From Atriophallophorus winterbourni (Eukaryota > Platyhelminthes > Trematoda > Plagiorchiida > Microphallidae): 64,000 bases of DNA. The DNA is taken from positions 62,001 through 126,000 of the forward strand of contig JACCGJ010003121.1 in assembly GCA_013407085.1 (NCBI GenBank), written 5' to 3'. Under the pieces are notes generated by a model. The model made no database searches. It was not told the DNA's origin and worked only from the letters and a program-made list of their open reading frames with translations. Below are positions 24,165 to 34,739 of this stretch, piece after piece (position 1 is the first letter of the stretch; every line of letters begins with the position of its first letter). The position numbers were made by a program, and so were the translations under genes.

Positions 24165-24730
24165 ACAAATATACATGTCTGTAAGCGGGTGTTAGGACCA
24201 AGAGGCCACGGACTGAGAAAAGTGCTGATGCTTCTCGTTTTCGACGGTTGGGACATGTTTTAAAAATGCATCATCACCGTTTACCTTACCGCATCTTATT
24301 CACAGAGCTTAGTAGAAGGTGGGAGAAACGATCGGGTGGGCAGTCCACGACGTGGCGCGTTGGGATGAAAAAACTCGCCATACTTTTAGACTCAGTTGGG
24401 CATATTCGTTTGCCTTGGTAGGGTTCGAAAGACCCACCTAATAGTTGGCTGGAAAACTAACGGGATATGGCTGCAAACCAAAGTCAGTGGCGCCAGTGCA
24501 TTTTATTGTGTCATAATTTCTTTATCCGGTATTATTATATTATATATAACAAAAAAACGAAAAATCACAGAATCACATGCAGTGAAACTACAAAAACGAG
24601 CTACATTCTGCGCATTCGCTTTTGCATGTTTCACTTGCCCACTTTCCTTTTTCACGCGCATGCTCATCTGGCAGCTTCATGTTGCTTGGCACTTTGTCTG
24701 GCTCCAGACGTTTGCTTCATGATTGCTAAC
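24165..24730 (+). pseudogene. RTE-type LINE 3' end
   Basis: Holds the GHVLK-type C-terminal RT segment (RFRRLGHVLKMHHHRLPYRI after allowing a decayed frame) and a 3' UTR that ends TTGGCACTTTGTCTGGCTCC. It is the inverted counterpart of 22985-23480. Stops and frameshifts make it non-coding now. Confidence 0.65.
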
Positions 24731-25129
24731 GCTATAGAACTTTGCACGAAAACGCGCTGCTTTATTACTGTCATTATATTTTATGCGTCCCTTTGTGTAT
24801 GGACCTGCTGATTTTTATCGCTATTACTTCCTTGGGAATCTCAGCTACCTTATTCACAAATGTTTGGCTAGAATAATCTCACTGATTGCACTTATACAAC
24901 AAACAGCGTCGTTTTGAATGCTCTCAACCTACTCACAATTAGAGTAAATAAATGCGCAAAATTGTTTTGCCACATTTTACGCTATCGTGCATTATTTCTC
25001 ATGAAATTTTAATTGAGTTTTTGTTATATTTACTTTTAGCTTTCCGCTTCATTTCCGATGAATCTCTTGTGTTAATATAATTCGTTGCATCACTCAACTT
25101 TACCACGTTTAGTACAACTCGGAAGAACA

Positions 25130-25244
25130 ATGAACAGTTCTCGTCCCCCAACATTCTTCTCCAATATTCAACATCCCAAAGACATTAACGATTTGAACGT
25201 GGAAAACTTTCTTTACTACGCTAAAGTCATATCAGATTTTTTCA
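25130..25244 (+). CDS. GLTP: GLTP exon 1 (start codon)
   Basis: The ATG at 25130 opens residues 1-38, ending in YYAKVISDFF, which aligns with the N-terminal helix before the binding loop of GLTP. The donor is GTGAGT and leaves one base over. The frame is open a little further upstream, but only from a TTG, so this ATG is the best start. Confidence 0.87.
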
Positions 25245-25537
25245 GTGAGTGCTGTTCGTTCTACTAATCTCAAACCTTAGGGCTCTGGGGTACCCGTTTT
25301 TACCTCGTGAGAGCTGACGTCGATGGAAATATTTCGGTTAGTTATATTACCTATAATCTTTCAATTATTATAAACAGTTTATTGTTGTTCTACGGCTGTT
25401 ATATAGTTTTTGTCCACTCAATTCCACGTTTGGCAGCTTGCATTTAAACTCGCACAAATGTGTGATTTTATGAGACCCGCCCACCCAGTAATGACACGAT
25501 GTGTACAGTTTTGATGTCATCAGTACGCACGCTCACA

Positions 25538-25589
<52 letters not shown>

Positions 25590-28500
25590 ATAGAAAAGAA
25601 AACTGGCAGTGCTTATATTTGCGTGACTAACATGGCTATATACATACAACGTACCTCCATTATCTTTATTGCGGTTTGTGATAAATTGCTGTAACTTGCT
25701 TTTGGTCAATGACGGCCTGTTGAATAGTGAAAGATAAAATCCATTTGTTGTTTTGCTCAAAACTTATGTTTACTAAATCTAAACCACATATGCAAGGAGT
25801 ATGATGTAACGTCATTCTTTTGTGGTTCCGTTTATATATAGTATAGGCTATATTGACAGCTCCATTAAAGTTTTTTTCGAAGTTCTATCTTTCTGTGAAT
25901 CCTAGTACATCATACACCGCCACAGAAAGTTGGCAGAGATGAGGCGCTATCCGTCCATGGGACTTCTCTTTATATTTTCCTGGTAGTCTCGGAAATTCTC
26001 GTTCGCGGGTTTCGTTCAAAGCATCAAGAGTTTTGAATCCTAGTGTCCTTTCTCTAGTTTGACTGTAACCGGTAGCTGACGGATTCCATCTGCCTCCAGC
26101 AAGCTGTGTTAACTTGGCAGCTACTCGCCTTCTTCCCCTTTCTATCACGGGCGTGCACTCGTGCTTAACGGATGTGCAATCATGCTGCACGGCTGTGTAA
26201 TGTTGCATCGATTCTGTTCTGTGCAGCTAACATCGTGTTAAATTGATTTGCCATCAGTAGTGAGTTACATGCTAATACACGTTAGACTGTCACTGCCATT
26301 GCTATTCCTTTTTTGTTCTGTGCTACTAGTGCAGCCCTACAGGTGGACTTATTTCTCTGATACGCGCCTTATTAGAACGTCGATAGCAGTGTTTGCTTTC
26401 CAATAATGTAACAGAGGATCACAAATATGACTATATATAGAATTGATTGGAAATGAGGTCAGTAAGACATGATGAGTGCTCATTAACTTGCCCTCAACCT
26501 ACCGGTACAGCCAGTTGCGGTTCCAAAGATTGTCAGGTTCCAAAGGTTGACATAGCCGGGGTGGCAGTGGGGATAAGCTCCCACTGTTTATAAAATGCTC
26601 CCAAATGGCACGCGTCTCAAATAGCCTCTGACAACCAAGTCCAGCTTCTGGCCTGCACGAGTGGCTCCCCGAGCCCGGCGGAACTGCTTCTACCAACAGG
26701 AGAAGTTGCGAAGTCGAGTCACTGGCGCCTGAAAACCAGTTTGCGTCGGGTAGATGGAGCTCGTTAGCCTGGGATGGCATCTCATCTAAGGGAAGGAAAA
26801 CCCTGATTTTAAACCTCTGCTGCCTTGCGGGATACCCGATCGCGGTAAAGGCTTCGGGAGAAAACCGTGAGGAAAACCCTGGAACAGAGTCTGGTAAACC
26901 ACCTCTTTCTGGCAACTCCCTGCTGCGTTGCAGGTCGCACTTGGTTGTGCAAAGGCTAGAGAAGCTGACTCGAACAAACGCCAAGTGGTGCTGGGGACGC
27001 TGCTTTGTACCCAAATCCCCAAGAACCTTCATTGAAGCTGACTCATCCTCCAGGAGGAGATAGTCGCACAAAAGTAAAAAGTAAAGTAAAGTAAGATGGT
27101 GTGAAGGCGATCATGCGAAAACTCTGCCATCCACAGTGAAGAAGGTTGTAGATACTCTACTACTGCGTACGATGATGAAATCGGGGTTGATCTGCAAGAA
27201 TATCGCTTCTGACTGACTTAAATGAGTTACCGTAATAAGAGGCATCATTTATCCGACTACTCCGCCTGTGAAGTCAGCGGCACAAATAAGTTAGGTATAT
27301 GTCTTTGCTGGTCTCTGGTTTCATAAATATGTGCATACTTTTAAGTACCAATACCGTCACTACTTGGGTGTTTGGAGTGAGTTCCCATGTATAACGCAGG
27401 TATAGAATCTCAACAGTCAGGTAGAACGAAACGATTGATAGATATAGCGCTTTACTCGTCTAGAATCAGAATAGGACAGCTGAAACGGAGAGGAGTTATA
27501 CAGTTTCGAAGAAGAACGTATACATAATCAATATTGTTCTAAAGTATAACGTAGATTCACGACACCATGGATCAGAAAAACGGTTCCACATAATGTGTTC
27601 CTAAAGCGACCCTGCTTCATTGGTTCTCCGTTTCGGCAACCTTATTAAACGGAAAATTGGCTTACATAGTTGAATGATACTCTGTTTAGTGGAACCGGTG
27701 TACTACATCGATACATGTCATTTTCGATTTCTCATTACTTCAGCATTTATTCTTGTTTTTAGAAAGTTTGGAATGCCTCCATTCACCTCCAGATCACTTC
27801 CCTGAAGGACATGCTTTCACGCGAACAAGCCTTAGGCACCTATATGAAGGATTCCTCGGGATCCATAGGTTTACTGTGGTTAATTAGAACCTACAATTTT
27901 CTCATCTGTGTACTCTGGCATCTATCGCAGTCAACAAGCCAAGATTCAATGCGCACCATTTTGCTCTCGGCCTACGAGGAATCTCTTGCGAAGTACCACA
28001 ACTCTCTCATGCACGGCACTTTCAAGGTAATAATCCCAAGAATATTTTCGAGTATCAATGATCTTCACTTCATTATCATTTATTAATCCCCACTTCTTTG
28101 TTTATCCACCAAAATACGCTTTTATATTAAATTCTTTGACTTCCACTTTATTACATGATAGAAGCTTTGATCCACGTCAACGATCATCGGCCAATTTTCT
28201 CACAAATTCTCGCTAGATACCTACTGACCCCCTAATACTGGGATGATTTTACAAAATGTGATTCAAAAATCCTATTTATGAGGCGCTTGGTTTGGGATGA
28301 TTTTATGTGTCTGTGAAACTTGCTGTTATGTATTGGATCGAATCTTGCTAGAGAACGCCCCTCTTTCATCTGAGTAGACCTCCGAATTGTATGTATGGAA
28401 TCACAAATCTGATCCAGGCAAAGTGCTGCACAATCATACATACTTACTTGTATTTGTGTGCGACTATCTCCTCCTGGAGGTTGAGTCTGCTCCAATGAAT

Positions 28501-31500
28501 ATTCTTGGGAATTCGGGTACAAAGCGGCGTCTCCATCACCACTCTACGTTTGTTCGAGTCAGCTTCTCTAGCCTTTGCACAACCAAGTGCGACCTGCAAG
28601 GCAGTAGGGAGTTTCAAGAAAGAGTTGGTGTGCACCAACTAACCGTCTACCAGACTGTTCCAGGGTTTTCCCCAGGGTTTTCTCCCGAAGCCTTTCCCGC
28701 GATCGGGTATCCCTCAAGGCAGCGGAGGTTTAAAATCAGGGTTTTTCTTCCCTTAGATGAAATGCCCTCCCAGGCTAAGGAGCTCCATCTGCCCGAAGCA
28801 AACTGGTTTTCAGGCGCCAGTCGCCCCTTCTCCTGTTGGTAGAAGCAGTTCCGCCGGGCTCGGGGAGCCACACATGCAGGCCAGAAGCTGGAATTGGTTG
28901 TCAGAGGCTATTTGAGACGAGTGCCATTTGGGAGCATTTTATAAACAGTGGGAGCTTATCCCCACTGCCAACCCCGGCCATGACAACCTTTGGAACAATC
29001 ATAGACGGCAAGTGGGCTAAGATACTCTCAGGTTGTCCAGGCCTAGACCTCAAAATTACGTTTGTGTGTTTGCATGAAATCACAAGCCGGAATCGAGGCA
29101 AACTGTCGCACAGTGAAAAACGGTGCATGGACTAAGACACTGTCGCGTTGCCCAGGCCTATATGGATATGAGATGAAATGACAAAATGGCTGCATGTTTT
29201 CTCATGCAGATCAGTATTTTCGACAAATTAATCTAACATGTTGGTACCTGCGCAGTACTCAAGTATTTCACAATGGCACATCCTTGCGCACAACACGATC
29301 ATAGCACTCGTCACTCTCCACTCTTCATTAACCATCCATTGATCAGTGTTGTTAATTAAATCCGTCAGGTAGCCTATAGTAATTCAATAAATGATCTAGA
29401 GCTCGTTCAAGTTGCATCGCAGTTGCAAGCAGATTAATCGGGCTTCGATCCTCCGTTTACGCAAACGCTTCAGCAGATTTAGCAAATTATGCCCCAGAGA
29501 TGTTGTTTTTCGTTTAGTTGTTTCCCAATCATCATCGCCTTTTCACCCGCTTATTTTTCAAACAGCTAAAGTTCCTACGCTCGTTGAGCGTCTCTTTTGG
29601 TTCTCATTGCTGTTTCCTCATTGTCTCTTCACCACCTGTTTAGTTTTTTCTCCGTTTCACGTTACCATTGAAAATTTTCTGCCAATCGAAGCTCCATGTA
29701 CTTTCGTATTCTCAGTAATTTGTTCCCGATTATGGTACTGATCTCCCTCATAATTCCCTGCCTTCAAAGTGTTTTATTTAACCATGACTTCCTGTGATAC
29801 TTGTTACATATTGGTTGTGCGTGTATAGTGAAACGTTCATTTGTTATGTCAATTGTATGAGTTAATATTGTGAGACCAAAAAACTTGATACAAAAGGTGT
29901 GAAACGCACTAGCAAAGAATGCTAATCAAAAGCCATCGGGTGAGATGCAGATTACTGTCCTCGGTACATCGCGAGAACAAAAAACTTCAAAAAGACCGAC
30001 AAGAGCAACCCTGCACAAATTCAGGTTTCGAAATAATTGCATGCGCACTGTTGGATTTGTGACAATCTTTTGGTAAACGGAGCAGATGGAGAACTTTCGT
30101 ACAGAATGCATTTTGTCAAGTTCGGTCAAAGGAGCCCAACGTGACTAGGGAGCGATTCGCATGACAAATACAATCGAAGTGACAACCAACCGGTGCAGAC
30201 GGATTACGCGTGTCCGTTGTAATCCCATGATCTGCTTATAAATAATCGGTGTATGTGATTCTTTGTCACGATCGTAGTAATCGCTTGGCCTTCTCGTGTT
30301 GTATTCGTGGTAAACCTGATTAGTGACAAGTTGACACGAAACGCGGCGAGTGATGTGGTTAACGCTTGATCGCATGGCTTTAGAGTGAGACGTTGGAACA
30401 GGAAACACGATTTTATTTCGATTGTGCGGACACGATTGCCCTTCGTACATTAGTCGTGAAAGTTTCTCTATTTTCGTTAACAAATGTATGTATGTATGTT
30501 TGTATGCTTGTATGGATGTATGTGTCAGCATGTATATATGCATGCATGTATGTATGTGTATATGTATGTATGTATGTATGTATGCGTGTATGTATGTATG
30601 TATGTATGTATGTATGTATGTATGTATGCGTGTATGTATGTATGCCTGTATGTATGTATGCGTGTATGTATGTATGCCTGTATGTATGTATGTATGCATG
30701 TATGTATGTATGTATGTATGCGTGTTTGTATGTATGCCTGTATGTATGTATGTATGCATGTATGTATGTATGTATGTATGTATGCCTGTATGTATGTATG
30801 TATGTATGTATGTATGTATGTATGTATGTATGTATGTATATGTATGTATGCCTGTATGTATGTATGTATGTATGTATGTATGCATGTATGTATGTGTGTG
30901 TGTATGTATGCTTGTATACATACATATGTATGTATGAAACGACAAGCATGATCCAGGCAAAGTGCCATCCAGTCATAATTCACACGTTGGCTAACCCTTC
31001 AAACCATGTGTTTACTTATCTTCTCGGATAACTCTCCGTGCTATTTTGCATTTTTTTTTACTTCACTCTTGATAGTTTAACTGATTTGCATTTAATCTGT
31101 TCGTTTCTTTTCGCAAAGCTCGTTTTACGCACACTGCCAAAGCGGTCGTTATTCATCAAGAAACTGGCCTGCGATCAGGATATCTGTGAGCAAATCGTAA
31201 GTCTTACGTGTCAAATATTTCAGCTCGTCACTGTCGCTTTTAGTCTTTTGTTTTGATTACCTGGCAATCTCCAAGTCACGTTACGTATTGTTAGCTTTTC
31301 AATGAACTATTATATAAGTTTACTCGTGGTATGTTTCATCATAAGCAAGGACAAAATTTCATCGATAAACCGCACCACTGGTGATTGTGTTGTTAGAATT
31401 GACCTTACAAAGAACGGAGACAAGGAGAGTTTTGCCAACTGAGTTGAGTACCCTACTCCTGTGGCACATCCAAACAGCAATCAAATGGTATGAATGCGTT

Positions 31501-34221
31501 GTTGTTGTTGGCCTCATTCGGTCGATTTCGACCATGATTTTTTAATGCTGCGCAGCTTTTCGAATGACTAAACAGTCCGATGCGGTGGGAGCAATCTCCC
31601 GTAACACTCGCAGCGATAGACAGCACTCGGTCGATCGGCGTGCGGTGTGTTCAGCAGCCAATGAGTTGTATCTGCTCCTCCCGAGCTTGCAGACGCTTAA
31701 CCCAATGCCTCCAACGTGAACGGTCAAGGGCACGTTCTTCCCAACTCGCGGGGTCAATGCGAAGAGCTTTCAAACGTCCTTGTACCGCAAGTGCGGTCTG
31801 CCCAATGGTCGACTTCCAGATTTCAACTCATAGTGTTGATCTTTGGGAATACGATCATTTTCCATTCTGTAGACGTGACCAAGCCACCGTAGGTGGCACT
31901 GCCGTAGTAGGGTCAACAGGTTTTGAAGACCAGCTTTAGAAAGCACTTCAGCATTAGTCACCTTGTCCATCCATGATATGTTCAACGTACGACAGATGCT
32001 TCGTTGACGGAGAGCATCTCAATGACGTGAACGAGTAGAGCCACATCAACAGGACAAATTCCTTCTGGCTTTCGTTGCTTTCCTCGCATTCCTATATGGC
32101 GATCGTGTAAGTGTACTCCAACTCATAGAAACCAGCTTGCTGCTACACGCATCCCCAGCATAGGATTTTGAGACATCCTCAAATGTAACTGGCCTTCTTA
32201 TTTATAAAACGGACCTTGCCGAGTTCAGTGATATTATTGGTCAAGGTCTTCAGCTGTCACTATATCAATGCTGCCCGGGAAACCTTCTTACGGAAAAGAT
32301 ATGCCTTTTCACAATCATTTTTATCGTTATCCAGTAATTCTATGCTGTGCAGATAACACCGCGTTCGATTGATTTGCTTTTAGTAATGAGCTGCATGTAG
32401 AAACACACTGTAGCCTCACTGCTATACCCTTTTTAGTCCTGTCTAGGCCTGGGCAACCTGACAGCATTTCAGCTTAATGATGCAAATTATAACTGTGCGG
32501 TACTTTGCCTGGATCCAGGTTTCTTGATAATGCAATACAATACAATACATTTATTATATTAGGAAGACAGTGGTTATCTGGAATCTGCAGGTTTTCGATG
32601 TTTTCTTTACCTGAAATCCTAATCGCAATCATATAGTAACATTGGACAAACTTTTGCTTTGTAAATTCTCTCCCTGCGTTTTGCTGACAGGCGTTTCTGG
32701 TGCCAAATGTAATCTAGACTGTGGAATGTTACGTTTACCTCAACAGTACGTGTCTAATTCTCGTTATTCAACGATTATGAGTTATTGATACAACTGCCGA
32801 GATTATTAAAGTGGTCTACTGTTTTAAGTACTTGATTTTCATATGTTAACCTGCTGTTTGATAAATCGTTGCCATACAGTAAAATAGTGCACTTTTAAGG
32901 GGCAAACGAGTTTGAAACACTGACCCATACCAGATAGCTTGTTTAACCTCGGCTGTACATTTTTATCATAACCGATCCCAATCGATAATCTTATCACCTG
33001 ACAAATTATGCAATGCTTTTTCCACGTAATGGTATCAGATGCGAAATTGTAAAGAGAGGGTTAAATTTGCCAACATTTGCGGACGCCGCTATTTGTGACC
33101 AGGTCATCGACGGATTACTTACTTTACTTTTACTTTTGTTCGACTATCTCCTACTGGAGGATGAGTCGGCTTCGTTGACTTTACGGATTGCATCCACCCA
33201 CCCCCGGCGGTTAGAAGCGAGATCCACGCAGATTTTAAGCCAGGTCCGGTCCCACATGCGCCATCCGTAAACCGATCGTAGACCAAGCAGCTCCACATCT
33301 GATCTCACGGTGGCGAGCCAAGTCTTCACTTCGGCGGATTACAGCTCCCAATCGTTCAAAAGTGATTGCTCGGATTGACCGGGAGTTCCAGCAAGCGTCT
33401 TAAAGTTTATAAGCCATCTTCGAGGGACATATTAAGCACCTTGTCGCCAATTTTGTAATGACGGCGTGGATGTCGCGCTTCGCTGTGCGGGAAGACGGGA
33501 GTTGATCCTTACTAAATGTTGCGTTGTGTATACCCTAACAATGGGGTGAAATAAATAAAGCCGGAACGGAACATCTATTGTGGCCCCAGTGATACGTTAT
33601 TAATGAACAATATTTCGTACAAGGTCATTCTGCACGAATGTGAAATTGAGCACCCGTTATGCGTTGTAACCACGAACGTATTACAGTCACATTGTCATTA
33701 TCCCTTCGTTAAATGTCTGTCTAGACCCACGCAGCCGGTAATGTTTCAGCCCACATTAAGACTGAAATTCTATGGCACTGTCAGGCACATGCTTCGTGAT
33801 TTCATTGAATGTTCATTTGCTTCTTGAAGCAGTGCGCGAATTCAAGTTATCTGTCTAGGCCTGGGCAACTTGACAGTATCTCAGCCCACGTGCAGTCTCT
33901 CACTGTGCGGCACTTTGCCTGGATCAAGCTTGTGCTTTCATACCATCAGACCCTGCCGGAATAACTCGTTATGTATGGCATTCGCAGGTGCATCACGATT
34001 ATTCTGATTAATGCTTTAATCCCTGATTTACCAGGTGTCTCAATCGCTGACCAGTTTTAAAATGTCCTTGTTTTCTACTTTCTTATGAGAAACCATCCCA
34101 CTGAATGTCCTTGTTTTTCCAGGTGCTGCAGGATGCAGCCGATCTCGTACTATCAATGCGCCCTTTCATCGCACACCTTCAAGATCTTCTGAGAGCTTAT
34201 CAATTGGAAACGATCTCTTGA
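25130..34221 (+). CDS. GLTP: Glycolipid transfer protein (GLTP), complete five-exon gene
   Basis: Joining 25130-25244, 25281-25336, 27763-28026, 31119-31196 and 34123-34221 gives 612 nt, i.e. 203 aa plus TGA; human GLTP is 209 aa. All introns are GT-AG and the phases agree (1,0,0,0). GLTP proteins are cytosolic all-helical carriers that move glycosphingolipids between membranes. The glycolipid headgroup site of the family (Asp48, Asn52, Lys55, Trp96, His140 in human GLTP) is matched by D51, N55 and K58 (ADVDGNISK), W96 (GLLWLIRTYNF) and H136 (AYEESLAKYHNS). The DxxGNxxK signature fits GLTP better than the ceramide-1-phosphate carrier CPTP, which has Lys at the N55 position. No signal peptide or membrane segment is seen. 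Three introns are long and filled with repeats. An AATAAA lies 148 nt after the stop. The family call is firm; the lipid preference is inferred. Confidence 0.93.
25281..25336 (+). CDS. GLTP: GLTP exon 2 (binding-loop exon)
   Basis: A 56-nt exon carrying residues 39-57, including D51 and N55 of the headgroup site. It is preceded by a 36-nt intron that contains TACTAAT as branch point and ends in CCTTAG. The donor is GGTTAG. Without this exon the conserved DxxGN motif would be missing and the frame of exon 3 would not match exon 1. Confidence 0.88.
25540..25587. repeat. AT dinucleotide microsatellite
   Basis: About 24 AT units in GLTP intron 2, flanked by CACACGC and TGTATAG. Confidence 0.92.
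26499..27071 (+). repeat. Long-form SINE-like repeat copy (sense on +)
   Basis: Inverted copy of the middle of 28405-29052, with the same order: TTCCAAAGGTTGACATAGCC, then GGGGATAAGCTCCCACTG, to CTCCAGGAGGAGATAGTCGC. It lacks the terminal GGCACTTTGCCTGG and instead ends in an AAAGTA tandem run (27070-27092). It lies in GLTP intron 2. Confidence 0.65.
27763..28026 (+). CDS. GLTP: GLTP exon 3 (core helices)
   Basis: Exactly 88 codons (residues 58-145), phase 0 at both ends. The acceptor is TTTTTAG and the donor AAG|GTAATA. It holds K58, W96 and H136. Because it is symmetric, skipping or circularising it would keep the reading frame but remove most of the binding pocket. Confidence 0.93.
28405..29052 (-). 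repeat. Long form of SINE-like repeat (sense on -)
   Basis: Bounded by GATCCAGGCAAAGTGC on the left and TTGTCCAGGCCTAGAC on the right, the two ends of the short repeats found elsewhere. The 550-bp middle matches 26499-27071 in inverted orientation, including the CTATCTCCTCCTGGAGG palindrome. Frames of 100-190 codons through it are not supported by any protein family and are shared only because the repeats are alike. Confidence 0.65.
29085..29170 (-). repeat. Short SINE-like repeat
   Basis: GAGGCAAACTGTCGCACAGT through TTGCCCAGGCCTATATGG: the two ends of the long form joined with the middle missing. Confidence 0.6.
30484..30936. repeat. TATG tetranucleotide microsatellite, about 450 bp
   Basis: TGTA/TATG units with scattered GCGT, GCCT and GCAT variants that themselves recur in order, hinting at higher-order duplication. 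It is open in several frames on both strands, so long Met-Tyr-Val-Cys and Ile-His-Thr-Tyr frames appear; these are not genes. Located in GLTP intron 3. Confidence 0.95.
30936..30990 (-). repeat. Partial SINE-like repeat next to microsatellite
   Basis: GCATGATCCAGGCAAAGTGC followed by a diverged stretch; its ATGA/CAT tail abuts the tetranucleotide array and may have seeded it. Confidence 0.5.
31119..31196 (+). CDS. GLTP: GLTP exon 4
   Basis: 26 codons, phase 0 at both ends, acceptor CGCAAAG and donor ATC|GTAAGT. It encodes LVLRTLPKRSLFIKKLACDQ and what follows, matching the helix after the conserved YHxW segment in GLTP (A-LYAAPYKSDFLKAL-like pattern). Confidence 0.9.
31525..32060 (-). pseudogene. 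LINE RT C-terminal fragment inside GLTP intron 4
   Basis: The frame 31985-31770 reads LLRQCHLRWLGHVYRMENDR, then GRPHLRYKDV; the next frame continues with LDRSRWRHWVKRLQAREEQI. LRWxGHVxRMxxxR and DRxxWRxxV are the C-terminal landmarks of many animal LINEs. It is antisense to the GLTP gene. Confidence 0.7.
32440..32530 (+). repeat. Short SINE-like repeat in GLTP intron 4
   Basis: GTCTAGGCCTGGGCAACCTG to CGGTACTTTGCCTGGATCC, diverged in the middle, followed by an AATACAATACAATAC tail. Confidence 0.6.
33105..33330 (-). repeat. Diverged member of the long SINE-like family
   Basis: TTCGACTATCTCCTACTGGAGGATGAGTC (read in two parts, 33138-33167) matches the tail side of the long form; the rest (GCATCCACCCACCCCCGGCG) is different sequence. 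Borders uncertain. Confidence 0.4.
33841..33945 (+). repeat. Short SINE-like repeat in GLTP intron 4
   Basis: CTGTCTAGGCCTGGGCAACT to CGGCACTTTGCCTGGATC and then GCTTGTGCTTTCAT; the full short form, sense on +. Confidence 0.65.
34123..34221 (+). CDS. GLTP: GLTP exon 5 (stop codon)
   Basis: Acceptor TTTTTCCAG. Residues 172-203 (VLQDAADLVLSMRPFIAHLQ and on to LETIS) form the last amphipathic helix, followed by TGA at 34219-34221. The length and end match the family C-terminus. Confidence 0.9.
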   Translation: MLQDAADLVLSMRPFIAHLQDLLRAYQLETIS

Positions 34222-34368
34222 CTCCCCGTTCTTTTCGAAACAAGCGAAACAATTTTTCCCGTGGCTGTGAATCGGTCTACCTTATCGCGCTGTGACAACC
34301 GTTTTGCCCCATACTTTCTTGTTGGGTCATTGTAAAATCGTTCATTGTGTATTTGAGATTCTTATTTC

Positions 34369-34374
34369 AATAAA
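34369..34374 (+). promoter_or_regulatory. Polyadenylation signal of the GLTP gene
   Basis: Canonical AATAAA, 148 nt after the GLTP stop codon in an otherwise non-coding T-rich stretch. It is the first such hexamer after the stop that I see on this strand. Confidence 0.6.
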
Positions 34375-34739
34375 CTTTCTTGTGAACCGAACCTGTTTGA
34401 CCTTCAACATTTTGAGAGAATGGCATAACCGTGAACGCAAATGATGTCCCGCTTTTATTCTTGTTATGTTTGGGTTCACGAATATCTATTAATCGGATTC
34501 GAACCGTGATATTATGAACGAAAAAATCACTTGAGAATTCAAGATTCACTTGATCGATTGGTGATGAGTTTTTACCGCGATCGGACCTGTTCATCCACCT
34601 TTCAATGTTGGTAACATATTCACAAATGCGTTTGACTATGGTGATCCTGGACACACTTGAAGAATCATAAACTGGATATAGATATATGTAACTACGTTGA
34701 TCTCTCCATACTATGTTTGTACGTATGTACGTCCTTTTA

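Noticed and set aside
26499..27071. 190-codon minus-strand frame and its relatives at 28387-29135
   Set aside because: The frame lies in a dispersed repeat present here in two inverted copies; no domain, and the copies differ by frame-breaking changes.
27764..27766. Alternative acceptor AAAG of GLTP exon 3 joined directly to exon 1
   Set aside because: It would be in phase with exon 1, but it drops exon 2 and with it the conserved DxxGN binding motif.
30145..31031. Frames of 150-270 codons on both strands
   Set aside because: All come from the TATG microsatellite, which has no stop in several frames; the products are simple repeats of Met-Tyr-Val-Cys or Ile-His-Thr-Tyr.
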